DNA from: Trichomonas tenax
Lineage: Eukaryota > Parabasalia > Trichomonadida > Trichomonadidae
Length of the DNA stretch: 64,000 bases
NCBI GenBank assembly: GCA_023091735.1
Contig: JALKBU010000110.1
Span: 17,402-81,401, forward strand
Reading direction: 5' to 3'
The translations under genes were made by a program, and so were the position numbers. The notes beneath the pieces were generated by a model. The model did no database searches. It was not told the origin of the DNA and was given only the letters and a program-made list of their open reading frames with translations. Positions 13,513 through 24,290 of this stretch are shown piece by piece. Numbering within the stretch: position 1 is the stretch's first letter; the number at the start of each line of letters is the position of its first letter.

Positions 13513-13643
13513 TTTACAATAATAAAGTTATAATATATTAAAATTGAATTCTTTGTGGTAATAAATCATAATTAAAACTCGTATTGGACACCCCATATAA
13601 ATTTTCAATTATTTTCCACAATATAGAGTTGAAATGAATATCA

Positions 13644-13754
13644 TTTGCCATTGAAAGGAAATCATTTGAGATAGTCAAATATTTGATTGAAAAAGGAGCA
13701 AACATCAAAATGTTTTTAATGGTTGAAGGCGAGATGCTTTATCTTTAAACTAGC
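13644..13754 (+). pseudogene. ankyrin-repeat fragment
   Basis: A short frame reads FAIERKSFEIVKYLIEKGAN, which is the second half of one ankyrin repeat and the start of the next, then runs to a TAG. It lies just downstream of the decayed ankyrin gene but is not joined to its end, so it is probably a separate relic copy. Confidence 0.6.
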
Positions 13755-13938
13755 TGACACCCCTCGATATTGCTGATCTTAACAATTACTACAATCAGCA
13801 GTTGATTATTCAAAGTAAGAAATAAAAACGTATATTTAATCTAATTAATCAATTTTTCTTTTAGATGCCGTAGCAAAAATAACTGATCATTGTAAGCTAA
13901 ATCTTTATGCTAACCCAAAAGATTATCACATAATTTTT

Positions 13939-14013
13939 GTCATGTAAAACATTTTTATCATGTAAACTATTTATTGTTGACAATTTGTCATGTAAATACA
14001 TTTGTCAAAAAAT
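13939..14013 (+). promoter_or_regulatory. triple GTCATGTAAA-type promoter cluster plus initiator
   Basis: GTCATGTAAA occurs at 13939-13948 and 13987-13996, with ATCATGTAAA at 13957-13966. TTTGTCAAAAAAT then abuts the ATG at 14014. The TCA at 14005-14007 fits the trichomonad initiator (TCA with the A as start site), which would leave a leader of about 7 bases. Confidence 0.6.
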
Positions 14014-14967
14014 ATGATATCACCAATTCGTTCTTTATGCTTCAATGATGACCATGAAACATTCACAATAGTTCTTCCATTTCAGTACAAAATATTCCGC
14101 TGTGACCCTTTTGGAATGATTCTTGGGCGAGAAATGGAAGAATATTCTTTAGGTTCAGTGGCCACTTATGATGGATACAGATTTTTAGCACTAACAGGTG
14201 CTCCATCGTCCCTGGACTTTAATAGCAAATGCATCAAAATAATAGACCACTCTACAGGCCAAATTCAGTACGATCATCAATTTAATGATCATATTCTTAC
14301 AATGAAGCTCGGTAATGGTATACTTATCGTAAATATGAATAGCAAAATCGAAATTTGGAATACAAACGCAAATGAAATGGTTTCATCTTTTGAAACAGGC
14401 TTAAATGTTCATTGGCCATTGTGCTTGAGCCCAGATTCATCTCAGATAGTATGCAGTGGACAGGATGACAAACATATTAGTGTATGTGCAAAAATTTGTG
14501 AACCGAAAGTTTCAAAGCGTAATATCTCTATTGAAGAGAAAGAATATTCTATTTCACTTGTTGCATATAATAGGACAGGAACCCTATTTGCTATTGCGAC
14601 GTTTGGAGGAGAAAAAATTTACGTTTTTGATGCAAAAATGGTAAACTGTATTGCAACTCTCCAAAGAGGAAATTCAAGCGACATTATTCAAACTATTGAT
14701 TATTCTCCTAACAACGACTTCTTGGCAAGTTGTTCTAAAGATGGGGAAGTTAGGATATTCGATATTCGTAAAAATGCACTTGGTGCATCTTTAATTCAGC
14801 TTCCAATTGCAAAAACAACTTTGCCATCAGTAACAATGCCAAGAATTTGTTGGTTGCGTAATGATTTGCTTGGTGTCACCTCCCTCGAAAGTGACTTTTA
14901 TAAGATATCAATGAAAGATGGCGAACTCCACTATGAAGTTTCTCCTTTCTTGAAGAGAGTAGGTTAA
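14014..14967 (+). CDS. PROPPIN (Atg18/WIPI-like) autophagy WD-repeat protein
   Basis: A 317-residue seven-bladed beta-propeller protein. The opening SPIRSLCFNDDHETFTIV and FRCDPFG match blade 1 of WIPI/Atg18 proteins, and ILTMKLGNGILIVNMNSKIE matches their conserved second to third blade. The decisive site is LQRG at residues 216-219, where the family has the L/FRRG motif that binds PI3P and PI(3,5)P2. Here the first Arg is Gln. The following SNDFLA-like blade (YSPNNDFLASCSKDGEVRIF) fits the WDR45/WIPI4 branch. Role: recruitment to phagophore or endosomal membranes. I start at ATG 14014, because the open frame upstream of it is the promoter cluster. It is intact although flanked on both sides by pseudogenes. 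Ends with TAA. Confidence 0.8.
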   Translation: MISPIRSLCFNDDHETFTIVLPFQYKIFRCDPFGMILGREMEEYSLGSVATYDGYRFLALTGAPSSLDFNSKCIKIIDHSTGQIQYDHQFNDHILTMKLGNGILIVNMNSKIEIWNTNANEMVSSFETGLNVHWPLCLSPDSSQIVCSGQDDKHISVCAKICEPKVSKRNISIEEKEYSISLVAYNRTGTLFAIATFGGEKIYVFDAKMVNCIATLQRGNSSDIIQTIDYSPNNDFLASCSKDGEVRIFDIRKNALGASLIQLPIAKTTLPSVTMPRICWLRNDLLGVTSLESDFYKISMKDGELHYEVSPFLKRVG

Positions 14968-15358
14968 TGTATACATTATATAGATTGTTTATTACATAAT
15001 TGACTTCACTATACTTTGCCCTAACCATAGGAAATTTTGCTGGAAATGTCAATAGAACCTATAGTGATTTAAATTGTTGCTTTATTTTTCTAAAAAATTC
15101 GCATGTTGAAAAACTGCTATTATAGTATCATATGATTATTTTCACTTCCATTAATCGTATCTCCTATTATTAAATTTTTTACAATAGAAAAAAGAAAAAA
15201 TCTTCACTACGCATGTCAACTTCAATGAAAAATCACCAATAATTTATTTAAGGGGAGTAACTCCGCCCCTAAATAAAAATTTTTCGAGCCAAAATGGAGC
15301 TATATCATGAAGGAGGTGTTCACAGTGTATTTATTCTTTTTGTTACACTTTAAAGTGT
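14968..15358. other. intergenic with a GGGG/CCCC hairpin
   Basis: No gene. At 15243-15277 AGGGG pairs with CCCCT and the flanking TTTATTT pairs with AAATAAA around one bulged A, giving a 12-bp stem with a 10-base loop. This could be an RNA 3' structure or part of the neighbouring transposable element. Confidence 0.4.
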
Positions 15359-15887
15359 TTAAGGATGCCCTAAATCACGACTTTTTTTGTTGCCTTTATA
15401 ACTTGGAATAGCATTGACTCACAAGTTTAAAATTTATATGGTACTATGCTACTATATGTATAGAATATGGGTCTAGAATAATGATTCGATAATAGTAATA
15501 TCTGCCAAATTAAAATTTCGAATTGCGTCGCAACATGTAAAATTATAAGTTTGAATCCATAGCACTATTTTTCAAAATGTGTATCAGTATTGTGCATAAT
15601 TGCAAAGGATAAAACCTAATATTCGAAGCTTTGATTGATTTTTAAATTTGAATATTTGAAAGAACAAATTCATAATCATATTGAATTTTAAAAATCAATC
15701 AGAGTCTCACGCAGGCAAGATAAATCAGAATAACTTTAACAGTATAACTAGCTCATTTTAGAGATTAGTGCTATGGATTGAGCTTTGAAAAAAGTCTAAT
15801 ATTTAAAGAAAATTAAAGTCTCGAATTTTAAATATGATATATACTAAATCTATGCAACATATCTATGGAAAGTTAGGGCATCCTTAA
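15359..15887. mobile_element. MITE-like or foldback element with 15-bp terminal inverted repeats
   Basis: TTAAGGATGCCCTAA at 15359-15373 is exactly repeated in inverse orientation at 15873-15887. Inside it the sequence is itself a long imperfect palindrome. AATCCATAGCACTA near 15555 pairs with TAGTGCTATGGATT near 15766, and GATTGATTTTTAAA near 15632 pairs with the inverse near 15687. Both inner pairs are centred near 15666. The ends lie at TA dinucleotides, as for Tc1/mariner-type targets. The element is about 529 bp and has no coding capacity, so it would be moved by an enzyme supplied elsewhere. The left arm is about 86 bases longer than the right, so one arm has gained or lost DNA. Confidence 0.6.
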
Positions 15888-15933
15888 GGTGTTAAAAATG
15901 TTGGAAATTTTTTTGACCACGGTTTCATTTTTA

Positions 15934-16953
15934 ATGGCAGCAGAACTAACTCCTGACTGGATGAGCATTGCTGAGAATATAAATTTGTACATCAACAAAG
16001 AGTCGTTCTACAAGACCAGATCTAAAGACGATTCTCGATTTTGTCAAATTCAGCAACGACCAGTTTAAGATTTTCTTCATAAATGCCTCATTTCACAACA
16101 AGAAAGAAACAATTCTTGATATGCTGAAACATGTTTCTGTTGTTTTTGAAAACAATATTTCGAAATCTATTGAAAGCATTCGAGTTCTCTCTAAAATTCT
16201 CGATATACCTTTCCTAGACAAGATATGTGACCTTATAAATATTGATTGCCCTAACTAATGATTCAATTTCACAATTGAGTAACAAAATTGAATACCTCGA
16301 AAATAACATCAAAAACATGATATTACAAACGAATTCTTGTCTAAAATCGATTCTAGCTCATCTTCAATCGAGAAGAAATTAAGTGATAAACTTGAATTAA
16401 TTGTTTCCGATCTCAACGTAAAAATCGATGCTGTTGGCAGAGGACAAAATGCGCCCGAAAACTATAAAAACTTGAAATTGATTCCAAAAGACGCTCAACA
16501 TTTTGAACAGATTTACAGTATGTTCGAGAAGATGGCTAATGAAAATGATATATTATCTATTGGCCTTGCAATCATTGATGGATATAACGATATGTTTTAT
16601 GGGTATCTTAATAATAATATTGCTAGTGAAGGTGGATGGATAAATAACTTTAATTTGGTTAAAATAATGGCACAGTGCTGTGTAAATCCTTCATCAATAA
16701 TATGAGAGTGTAAATTGTCACCTTTTCATTTCTTTGCACGGAATATTTCTGTGAATTGCCAAATTTTGATCCAAAATGTTTACCAACATAAAACACCTCA
16801 ATTCTTTGGTATGCATCGAACAATGATAACTATTCAATGGCAGAGTACTTTATTAAAGAAAAACATGTTGATGTAAATTTAGAAGACAATCCATTGGAGG
16901 TTGCTAAATCAGAACGAATGAGGAAACTTCTTCGTGATAATGTTGCAAAATAA
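15934..16953 (+). pseudogene. second decayed ankyrin-family gene
   Basis: ATG 15934 begins MAAELTPDWMSIAENINLYI. After a frame change the helical head continues as FFINASFHNKKETILDMLKH and LSKILDIPFLDKICDLINID, ending at a stop. A coiled coil follows (SNKIEYLENNIKNM), a 122-codon open piece spans 16337-16705, and the last piece reads AEYFIKEKHVDVNLEDNPLE, an ankyrin-like end, stopping at TAA 16953. The head resembles that of the pseudogene at 12247, so both belong to one family. Several frame changes and stops are present. Confidence 0.65.
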
Positions 16954-18258
16954 GTCAAAAGAAAACAATTAATTAATAATTTTATATAAAAAATATTACT
17001 TGAATTGAAGTGAAGAGAATCTTGTCAATGAAACATTGCCTCGATGAGAAACAAAAACTGAATCTTGATAGTAGTCATATGTGAACGAATTGCCATCAAA
17101 AATACTTGCAATTGTCAGCTTTCATAATGTGTTGTTATTATGCACAGAATGTTATAATTCCATTACAAAGTTTATCAGTTCTTTCAAATTGAGAAAAGCC
17201 AATGGCATTTTGCGATGGGAATATTTGGTGCTGTGCAAAAACTAGAACTTTCATCATAGATTCCACTAGAATATTCGAATGAATATTGAGAACTTCGAGA
17301 AGAATACAAAAATCATTCGGAGAAATATATGGAAAATGTGCATAAATCATTGTTGAGTATGTAAACTGCAATATTCATATGGAGATAATTTCGTTAACTT
17401 TCAAAATTTATATATTGTTGTAAAGGAGTGTGCTTAGAAGTTGAAGAATTTTTCGACTTTTACTTGCTATACCGAATTTATAATGACATGTACGACCTGA
17501 TTCTGACTGATGATTCCATTGGAACTTTGCATGATTTCCCTGATTTTAGTTAAGATTTCATCTTCAGGGAATGAAATTATTTTTTTAGGATACCACCCCA
17601 GATTCATTTAAGGGAGTATGTTTGAATAGTTTACAAATTTTACATAAATAAAATAAAAAATGCGTTTATTAGACGATTAGACCATCAGCTCATGGGATAC
17701 CATATGGATATAGATAGGCTAAGGTATAAGCTATTGATGTTGTATTCATCATAAATTCTACGCAAAATGTAAACTATAATAATAAATGGTTACATCATTT
17801 TTACAAAAAAACCCTTATGGCAGTAGCTTTACAAATTCACTCAATTTTGAGAAAATTTGTTGCGTTGAACTGATGTTTATCCATGTCATTATCAAATTAA
17901 CTTAACTTGAAGATATGTCAAATTGATGGTAGTTGAAAGTCATTTATATCAATGCATAAATGTTCCAATCAATTTTCAATGGACTTTGAAGCACATTGAT
18001 TACAGCTTGTGAATGCTATAGGAAATGCAATTGATTTAAATCTAGACAAAATCGAAATTATTTAAACTTTTCGAGATGCTAAAAAATGGGTGCTTTATGA
18101 TGCGTAACAATTGATGGATCATTTACCCATAGAATTAACACAATTATTTCAGAATGAACGATTTTCATGGAATCAATATAAAAGAAACTAAAAGTGTAAT
18201 ATATCATATAGAATATTACAATTTTAGTCATGAAGAATTCAGTTTGCGCCACTTGAAA
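16954..18258. other. region of unassigned gene scraps
   Basis: Two pieces look protein-like but are not recognised: a minus-strand frame at 17138-17371 with FTYSTMIYAHFPYISPNDF, and a plus-strand frame at 17428-17553 with EVEEFFDFYLLYRIYNDMYD. The latter resembles the N-terminal helical region of trichomonad ankyrin proteins. The rest is AT-rich with nothing visible. Confidence 0.35.
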
Positions 18259-18462
18259 TTAACACTGCTGCCACATCATCTTTGTGACCATCGATTGCAA
18301 TCTGGAGTGGAGTGGAGTGCGACTATCATTACCTTTTGCATCAATATTGGCACCACTTGATATCAATATTTTTGCAATATCAGCATGGTTAAATAAAGCA
18401 CAAGAGTGCAGTGGAGTACGTCCATATTTTTCTTTCGCTTCAATATTGAATGATAAAACCAA
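18259..18462 (-). pseudogene. ankyrin-repeat fragment with frameshift
   Basis: Reads EKYGRTPLHSCALFNHADIA then KILISSGANIDAKGNDSRTP, nearly two consensus ankyrin repeats. It loses frame at RTPLHS, where the DNA is a short GGAGT triplication (near 18303-18318); slippage there would explain the break. Downstream of the break the other frame resembles a further repeat. No start or upstream domain is present. Confidence 0.75.
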
Positions 18463-18828
18463 GAAAATATCAAAAAATTAGCAATTTTATTAAAATGTAT
18501 GTGAAATTTATGTGAAATTGAATCTTAAAGACGTTTGTATTAAAATTTGACCAAAACAGAGCTAATTATTCAGGCATTAATGGGTAAATGAATCAAAAAC
18601 GTACCGATAAGAATGTGATTGAGCAATTTGCAATTTTCCTGACAAAAGCATTTTTCTTTCTTTATTATGGCCCGTTATCAATGCTGTATTCAGTCTTTTC
18701 TTTTCCTTTATAAATGAAATTATACTCATGCGACGCTGGGTAATATTATCACGAACTATGTTTCGACATTTGTCATTCTGACACTTTACATTTCAAGGTT
18801 ATTTGGCTTTTAAAAAACTATTTTATTG

Positions 18829-19716
18829 TGCTTTTAGTATATATATCATGTGTGTCATATAAAATTATAGATTATTGTGAAGTTTTCACATTTCAGGCCG
18901 AAAAATAAAATCTCATATCGAATATATTATAGATGCAAAGCATTTGAACTCATATTTATAACTTAGATCCCAATGGCTTGCATATCCTATATATAGTTAT
19001 ATAAATATTTGATTATTTATATATGATATCTGAGATTTGGGCAAAAAACATGGTATTCGTCCAAAACAAAACAATATTAACATACTATATATTATCTCGT
19101 TGATATGCACATAAATATTTTATTGAAATTTCAATTTTTAAAAACGTTCAATATATCCAAACATAAAAATAAATGTTTTTCATATCATGGCATTACTACC
19201 GATAAGTAAGAACGATGTATGCTATTCTTTCAAAGACTTATATGCTAGAAGAAAAAAAAAACTATGTAAATGCAGTTGCATCTTACATCAATATCGTAAA
19301 CAACATAAATTGCACATTATATATCAATATATATGAGACATCGATAAGTGTTATATAGGTTTAGTTGGAAAATGAACCAATTTTTGAAAACATTGAATAA
19401 TTTCTAAAATTTTATATTTATTAACTATAAACCATGTCATAAGATAGGACAGATGTAACATATATAAATATTGTTTTGTTTTGGACGAATACCATGTTTT
19501 TTGCCCAAATCTCAGATATCATATATAAATAATCAAATATTTATATAACTATATATAGGATATGCAAGCCATTGGGATCTAAGTTATAAATATGAGTTCA
19601 AATGCTTTGCATCTATAATATATTCGATATGAGATTTTATTTTTCGGCCTGAAATGTGAAAACTTCACAATAATCTATAATTTTATATGACACATATGAT
19701 ATATATACTAAAAGCA
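18829..19716. repeat. large inverted repeat: two 250-bp arms, 388-bp spacer
   Basis: The arm 18829-19078 is matched in inverse orientation by 19467-19716; reading along both I find only one clear mismatch. The spacer (19079-19466) has no open frame. Outside the arms a weaker inverted match continues: CATTCTGACACTTTA near 18774 is mirrored by TAAAGTGTCAGAATG near 19756. The outer ends of both arms therefore carry initiator-like GACACTTTA/TAAAGTGTC sequence. The 366 bases to the left (18463-18828) hold no gene. This could be a foldback transposable element, or a recent inverted duplication of the promoter side of the gene at 19887. Confidence 0.85.
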
Positions 19717-19886
19717 GCCTTACTATATCCAGTTACGTGTCAAAATGTCGAATATAAAGTGTCAGAATGTCATAACACTGCACATGCAATGCTGTATGTT
19801 TTTAATGTCCTTTTTGTTCAATTGTTTCTGTACGTTTGTCTAAATTAAATTTAAACGAATGAAAATTTCAAAATTAAAAAAATCAA
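19717..19886 (+). promoter_or_regulatory. upstream region of the coiled-coil gene
   Basis: Contains ACGTGTCAAAATGTCG and TAAAGTGTCAGAATGTCA, both variants of the GTCA-centred element found before other genes here, about 115-160 bases before ATG 19887. The bases just before the ATG (TTTCAAAATT) could act as initiator. Confidence 0.4.
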
Positions 19887-22800
19887 ATGTCTTACTCAGA
19901 TGATGACTCCTTCTTCGATTACGAAGAGTGCGAGGACGAGATTCCAACGCAGGAGCAGTTGGAAGCGCTGCAGCAAGAGAATGAGCTTCTTAAAGTGAAG
20001 TTTGAGAAAGCGATCGAGTTATCTCAGAAAGTGAAAGATTTACAAGAACAAAACACAGAGCTTCAGGCTCAGGTCAAAGACAGCATCCGTGAAAAGGAAG
20101 AAATGATGCACAGACTCGAACTGGCGAATAGATCTTTCAAAGACGGAGAAGCACAGCTTGCAAAGCAAAAACGCGTGTCAAGTGAGCAGTTAGAGGAGAT
20201 TTCCAAGCAGTTCAATGCTAAGGCTGCGGAACAAAAGAAGAATTCTGACAGTGAAATCGCGTATCTTACCGAACAAGTCAACCAATTGCTCAGTGCTGCG
20301 GAGAACGATGAAGTACAGAAGAAGACAGACAAGGCTTTCATAGGAAGAATCCTTCAAGCCGCAAAGAGATACTTCAATGAAGAAATTTCTTCTCTCGATG
20401 ATCTTTACAATGCTTTGAACAAGGAACCAACAAAAGTAGAGACTATTGCTGTCCAGCCACAGCCAGAAACTAAGCCAAAGCAAGAAGTCGATGAATCGAA
20501 GCTAAACAAGTACAAACAAGCGTTAAAGGAAGCAAACTCACAGATATCATCGCTCAACCGGCAATTGGCTGAAGCACAGAAGAACTTAAGAGAGCTCAAG
20601 CGTTCATCTGACTTGAAGATCAACAATCTCAACTCAGAGCTTCAAGATCACCAGCAGAGATTCAAGGAGAGCGAGGAGAAGTCACTCGCTAAGATCCAGA
20701 ACCTCGAGGGCCGCTTAAACAACATGAAGACAGAAGTTTCAAAGGCTCGCGCTGTCCCAATGGAACTGATGGAGTCCGGACGCAATTTCTCTGTCTCCCC
20801 AATCAACTCTCAGCACAACATCGACGTCAATCCGGAGCCAAGGAAGGTCACAATCATCACGCCAAACTCTCCGCCTTTTTCACAGAAGGAGTCGATGATT
20901 CAGTCCGTTGACATGCTCAAGGATAAGATCGCCCATCTCACTGAGGAACTCACTGCTGCACAGGAGACACTCCGCAAGAAGGATCAGACACTTGACGCCG
21001 TCAACCAGGAGCTCTCCAATCTCCGCATCTCGTCAAAGAACAACGAAACAGAATTGCACTCGCTCAAGGCCGTTCACGATGAGACAGTCCACGAGCTTGA
21101 GACAATCCACGAATCCCTTCACGCACGCCAGAACGCTATCGAGGAGAGTCTGCACCAGCTCGATGCACAGAAGGAGGAAGACGCGAAGCGCCGCAAGCGC
21201 ATGGAGATTGCAAAGAAGAAACTTATACAGTATAAGGCGCAAGTCCAGAAGCTCATGGACGAGAACTCTCAACTTGATGAGGAGTTCGATGAGCAGCGCC
21301 GCGCAATGAACACTCTCAATGATTGCAAGGAGCAGCTCGAGAAGAAGCTTAAGACAGCAACGCAGGAACTCACAGAAGCTCAGCATAAGATCAAAACAAC
21401 AAAGATTCCAACAGCTGATGAAGTTCTCCCACCACACTTCTTCGCTATGAAGGGCGCCGACGAGAAGCTTGCTGTGCAGATCCAGAAGATCGCTTACAAC
21501 AGCGCTCTCCAAGTCCAATCAAAGCTTCAGGCCGTCTACCAGGCAATCGCTGACTCTTACCAGTCCAAGATCGATGAAGAAGAGAACAAAGTCAATGACT
21601 ACATCGAGGCGATGGAGAAGGCACGTTCTGCCATCAATCAGCTTCTTGTCGACTCCAGCATTCTCATCACAGGCAAAGCTATCACATACGATGAGTACTT
21701 CAAGGACGCCGCTGTCCAGAAGACTTACATGCAGACAATCCAGAAGTTGAGAGAGGATGTCGACACAATCAAGTACGAGAACGATAAACTCAGCTCATTC
21801 ACAAAACTCTATCAGGAGTGCTTCGGATCTTCCACAGAACTTCTTGTTCACGCAACAGAGCTCAAGAACAAGTTCACAGAGAAGGACAACAAGATTGCCA
21901 AGCAAAGGCAGAACATCCACAAGCTCAAGGAAGCAATGAAGGAACTCACAGAAACGACAGAGCAATCGCTCCTTGAAAAGACAGACGAAGTTGCTGAGCT
22001 CAAGAGCCAGCGCGATGAGCTTCAGAACAGGATCAACCAGATCGAATCCAAATATAAGAGCGCTAAGGATGACATGAACCAGCTCGAAGTCGCTCTCATG
22101 GCTGAGAAGACAGAGCGCGAAAACTTCGAAAACATGATGCAGGAGAACCACTCAAGAATGATTGGTGATATCGACACAAACCACATCAGACAGAAGGAGG
22201 AGCACGAAGTTGAAAAGAAGCAGCTTCTTGACGAGATCGAGAACAAGAAGATGAAGATGGAAGACTTGAGGGGCGAACTCGAGAGAAACAAGCAGCAGCT
22301 CAGAATCATGACACAGAAGTATGAAACACTCAGAAAGCAGCTTGCTCAGGAGACAGAGAAGTTCGAAAGCGACAAAAGGCTCGCTCAGCAGGAGCACGAC
22401 AAGGAGAAGGAGTTCATGAAGAATGCATTCCAGAACTCGTTGGACGAGCTCAGGAAGCAATGTGACAAGCACAGAGAGGACGTCAAGATGCTCTCACAGC
22501 GCTTGAACGATGAAGAAATAGAGAAGAATGATCTCAGGCAGAAGCTCCAGCAGCTCACAAAGGAGAAGTCCAAACTCAAGAAGTCCATCAAGACAATCAA
22601 GGAGGACAACGAGAGGCAGATCAAGCTCACAATGATTGAGGCCAGAAATAAGGTCAATGCCATGGAAGGCCCGATGCAGAAGAAGATCGAGGATGAGAGA
22701 CATAAGGGTGAATCAGCCAAGAAGGCAATATACTCCTACATCAACGACAATCTCGGTGATTATGCCGACAGCCAGATTGTTGATGATCTTTCATTCAGAT

Positions 22801-22925
22801 CCGGTGTCCAGAGGATCAAGACGATACTTGGAAAGATGTCAGTCTCTGATGAAACAGTCCGCAAACTTGTTCAGGCAAGAGAAGGACAGGAAACTGCTGA
22901 TGCCGTTGCTCAGATGTTCATTTAA
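19887..22925 (+). CDS. 1012-residue coiled-coil protein, probably an abundant cytoskeletal protein
   Basis: After an acidic N-terminus (MSYSDDDSFFDYEECEDE) almost the whole length is heptad-pattern coiled coil rich in Glu, Lys, Gln and Leu. It is broken by short non-helical spacers near residues 195-205 and 290-330 (the latter with NSPPFSQKES). The last 75 residues (SYINDNLGDYADSQIVDDLS onward) look like a small globular helical tail. Codon use is strongly biased to C- and G-ending codons (CTC, AAG, GAG, ATC), unlike most neighbours but like the ribosomal protein and eIF3i genes in this window, which points to high expression. A filament or axostyle/costa-type structural role is an inference; I recognise no named family. 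Confidence 0.8.
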   Translation: MSYSDDDSFFDYEECEDEIPTQEQLEALQQENELLKVKFEKAIELSQKVKDLQEQNTELQAQVKDSIREKEEMMHRLELANRSFKDGEAQLAKQKRVSSEQLEEISKQFNAKAAEQKKNSDSEIAYLTEQVNQLLSAAENDEVQKKTDKAFIGRILQAAKRYFNEEISSLDDLYNALNKEPTKVETIAVQPQPETKPKQEVDESKLNKYKQALKEANSQISSLNRQLAEAQKNLRELKRSSDLKINNLNSELQDHQQRFKESEEKSLAKIQNLEGRLNNMKTEVSKARAVPMELMESGRNFSVSPINSQHNIDVNPEPRKVTIITPNSPPFSQKESMIQSVDMLKDKIAHLTEELTAAQETLRKKDQTLDAVNQELSNLRISSKNNETELHSLKAVHDETVHELETIHESLHARQNAIEESLHQLDAQKEEDAKRRKRMEIAKKKLIQYKAQVQKLMDENSQLDEEFDEQRRAMNTLNDCKEQLEKKLKTATQELTEAQHKIKTTKIPTADEVLPPHFFAMKGADEKLAVQIQKIAYNSALQVQSKLQAVYQAIADSYQSKIDEEENKVNDYIEAMEKARSAINQLLVDSSILITGKAITYDEYFKDAAVQKTYMQTIQKLREDVDTIKYENDKLSSFTKLYQECFGSSTELLVHATELKNKFTEKDNKIAKQRQNIHKLKEAMKELTETTEQSLLEKTDEVAELKSQRDELQNRINQIESKYKSAKDDMNQLEVALMAEKTERENFENMMQENHSRMIGDIDTNHIRQKEEHEVEKKQLLDEIENKKMKMEDLRGELERNKQQLRIMTQKYETLRKQLAQETEKFESDKRLAQQEHDKEKEFMKNAFQNSLDELRKQCDKHREDVKMLSQRLNDEEIEKNDLRQKLQQLTKEKSKLKKSIKTIKEDNERQIKLTMIEARNKVNAMEGPMQKKIEDERHKGESAKKAIYSYINDNLGDYADSQIVDDLSFRSGVQRIKTILGKMSVSDETVRKLVQAREGQETADAVAQMFI

Positions 22926-24290
22926 TCATTTTTATTATTATTAATTTTATGTGTAAACAAAATTGATTTTATTTTCGATTCACAAACATTGCTCGAGATT
23001 TTATAGCAGAGGATTTTTACAAGATATTTAACAATCTCAATAGATTCGCTAGAAATGACAATTGATAGATGTGTTTATTGTTATAATAATAAATATATCA
23101 AATTGATTGGTATTAAACAATAAAGAAAAACATATGATATGATATATTTTCATGTTCAATTCAGCATTGCAGGCAATCAGGCATTGAACGATCTTGATTG
23201 AGTAATTTTCAATCGCAATAGAGTGATGTGTTCAATGTTCATATGTCTATATAATATAGAAATGCATGAATATTATCTTTGATGTTGTTATTATATAGAC
23301 TTAATAATTTGATTATCTTGATTTTCTCACTATCTCCGAAAAATCAAGCACAGTGAAAACAATCTCATATTTTAAAAACGCAACAGAAATATGCATACTC
23401 ATTTTTAGCATCATCAATCATTCTTTTTTTTTTATCATGATAGAAATCTCCATTATTAATTGCAATCGAAATGAAATCTCTCAGAATGGTTTAATATCTA
23501 GTTGATCATGGAGCTGGTGTCAACATGGAAACATTTAATCATTCACATTCTATCATTATTACGATATGAAATCAACATAATCAGATAATGTCTTACTTCA
23601 ATAGCAATAATTATAAGCTATGCTATTATGATATAAATGATTGTAATTGAAATTATGTCTCCTGAAATTGTTCAGTTCTTAAAATCCATGGATTCTATTT
23701 GGTAAACATTATGTTCCTTTGTTGTTATTTTTACGATGAATTTGATAGCATTCATAATTCATTCGCTGAGATTGATATTGTTCATTTACTGGCAATGGCA
23801 TAGCATGAAGTAATATATTTTTCATGAGAATTTACCTTTTGAGAGAATTCTGTCATGTAAATATATGATATGTCAAATATTTTTAATTTTGTCATGTAAA
23901 AATATAATTTAAATTGATATTCTGTTGAAAACAAAGGTTATAACACCGAAACAATCATGAAAATTTGAAATTAATGTTTGCAGAAATTTGGATAAAAATT
24001 GTTGCAAGAAAAGATTAATCTATGGATTGAAATCATTTCCATAATTTGAATGCAACGGATTTTCAATGAATACATTGAGGTTTAAAACATCTAAGCAATA
24101 TGTATCGTTATCGATAAGAATTGATATATCATAATTTAATAATAAGAATTGTAATAACGTTATCAATTTTCTTTGTATTATCAATTTTCACTTTTTAGCA
24201 AATATCCTTGCACTATATCAAAATTGCTTTCTTGTTGCACAATATTTTTTTGATAAGTTTACAATTTTTCATTTTTTAATTTAAAAAAAA
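22926..24290. other. intergenic with two GTCATGTAAA elements
   Basis: No gene is seen. GTCATGTAAA occurs at 23852-23861 and 23891-23900, about 390 bases before the next start codon. That is farther than in other genes, so these may belong to a lost gene or to a small transcript. Confidence 0.45.

Noticed and set aside
13981..14013. Start of the PROPPIN frame at a TTG (14002)
   Set aside because: The bases belong to the initiator (TTTGTCAAAAAAT). The first ATG at 14014 gives the usual start; the same reasoning applies to SYF1 (ATG 35812) and Tudor-SN (ATG 53000).
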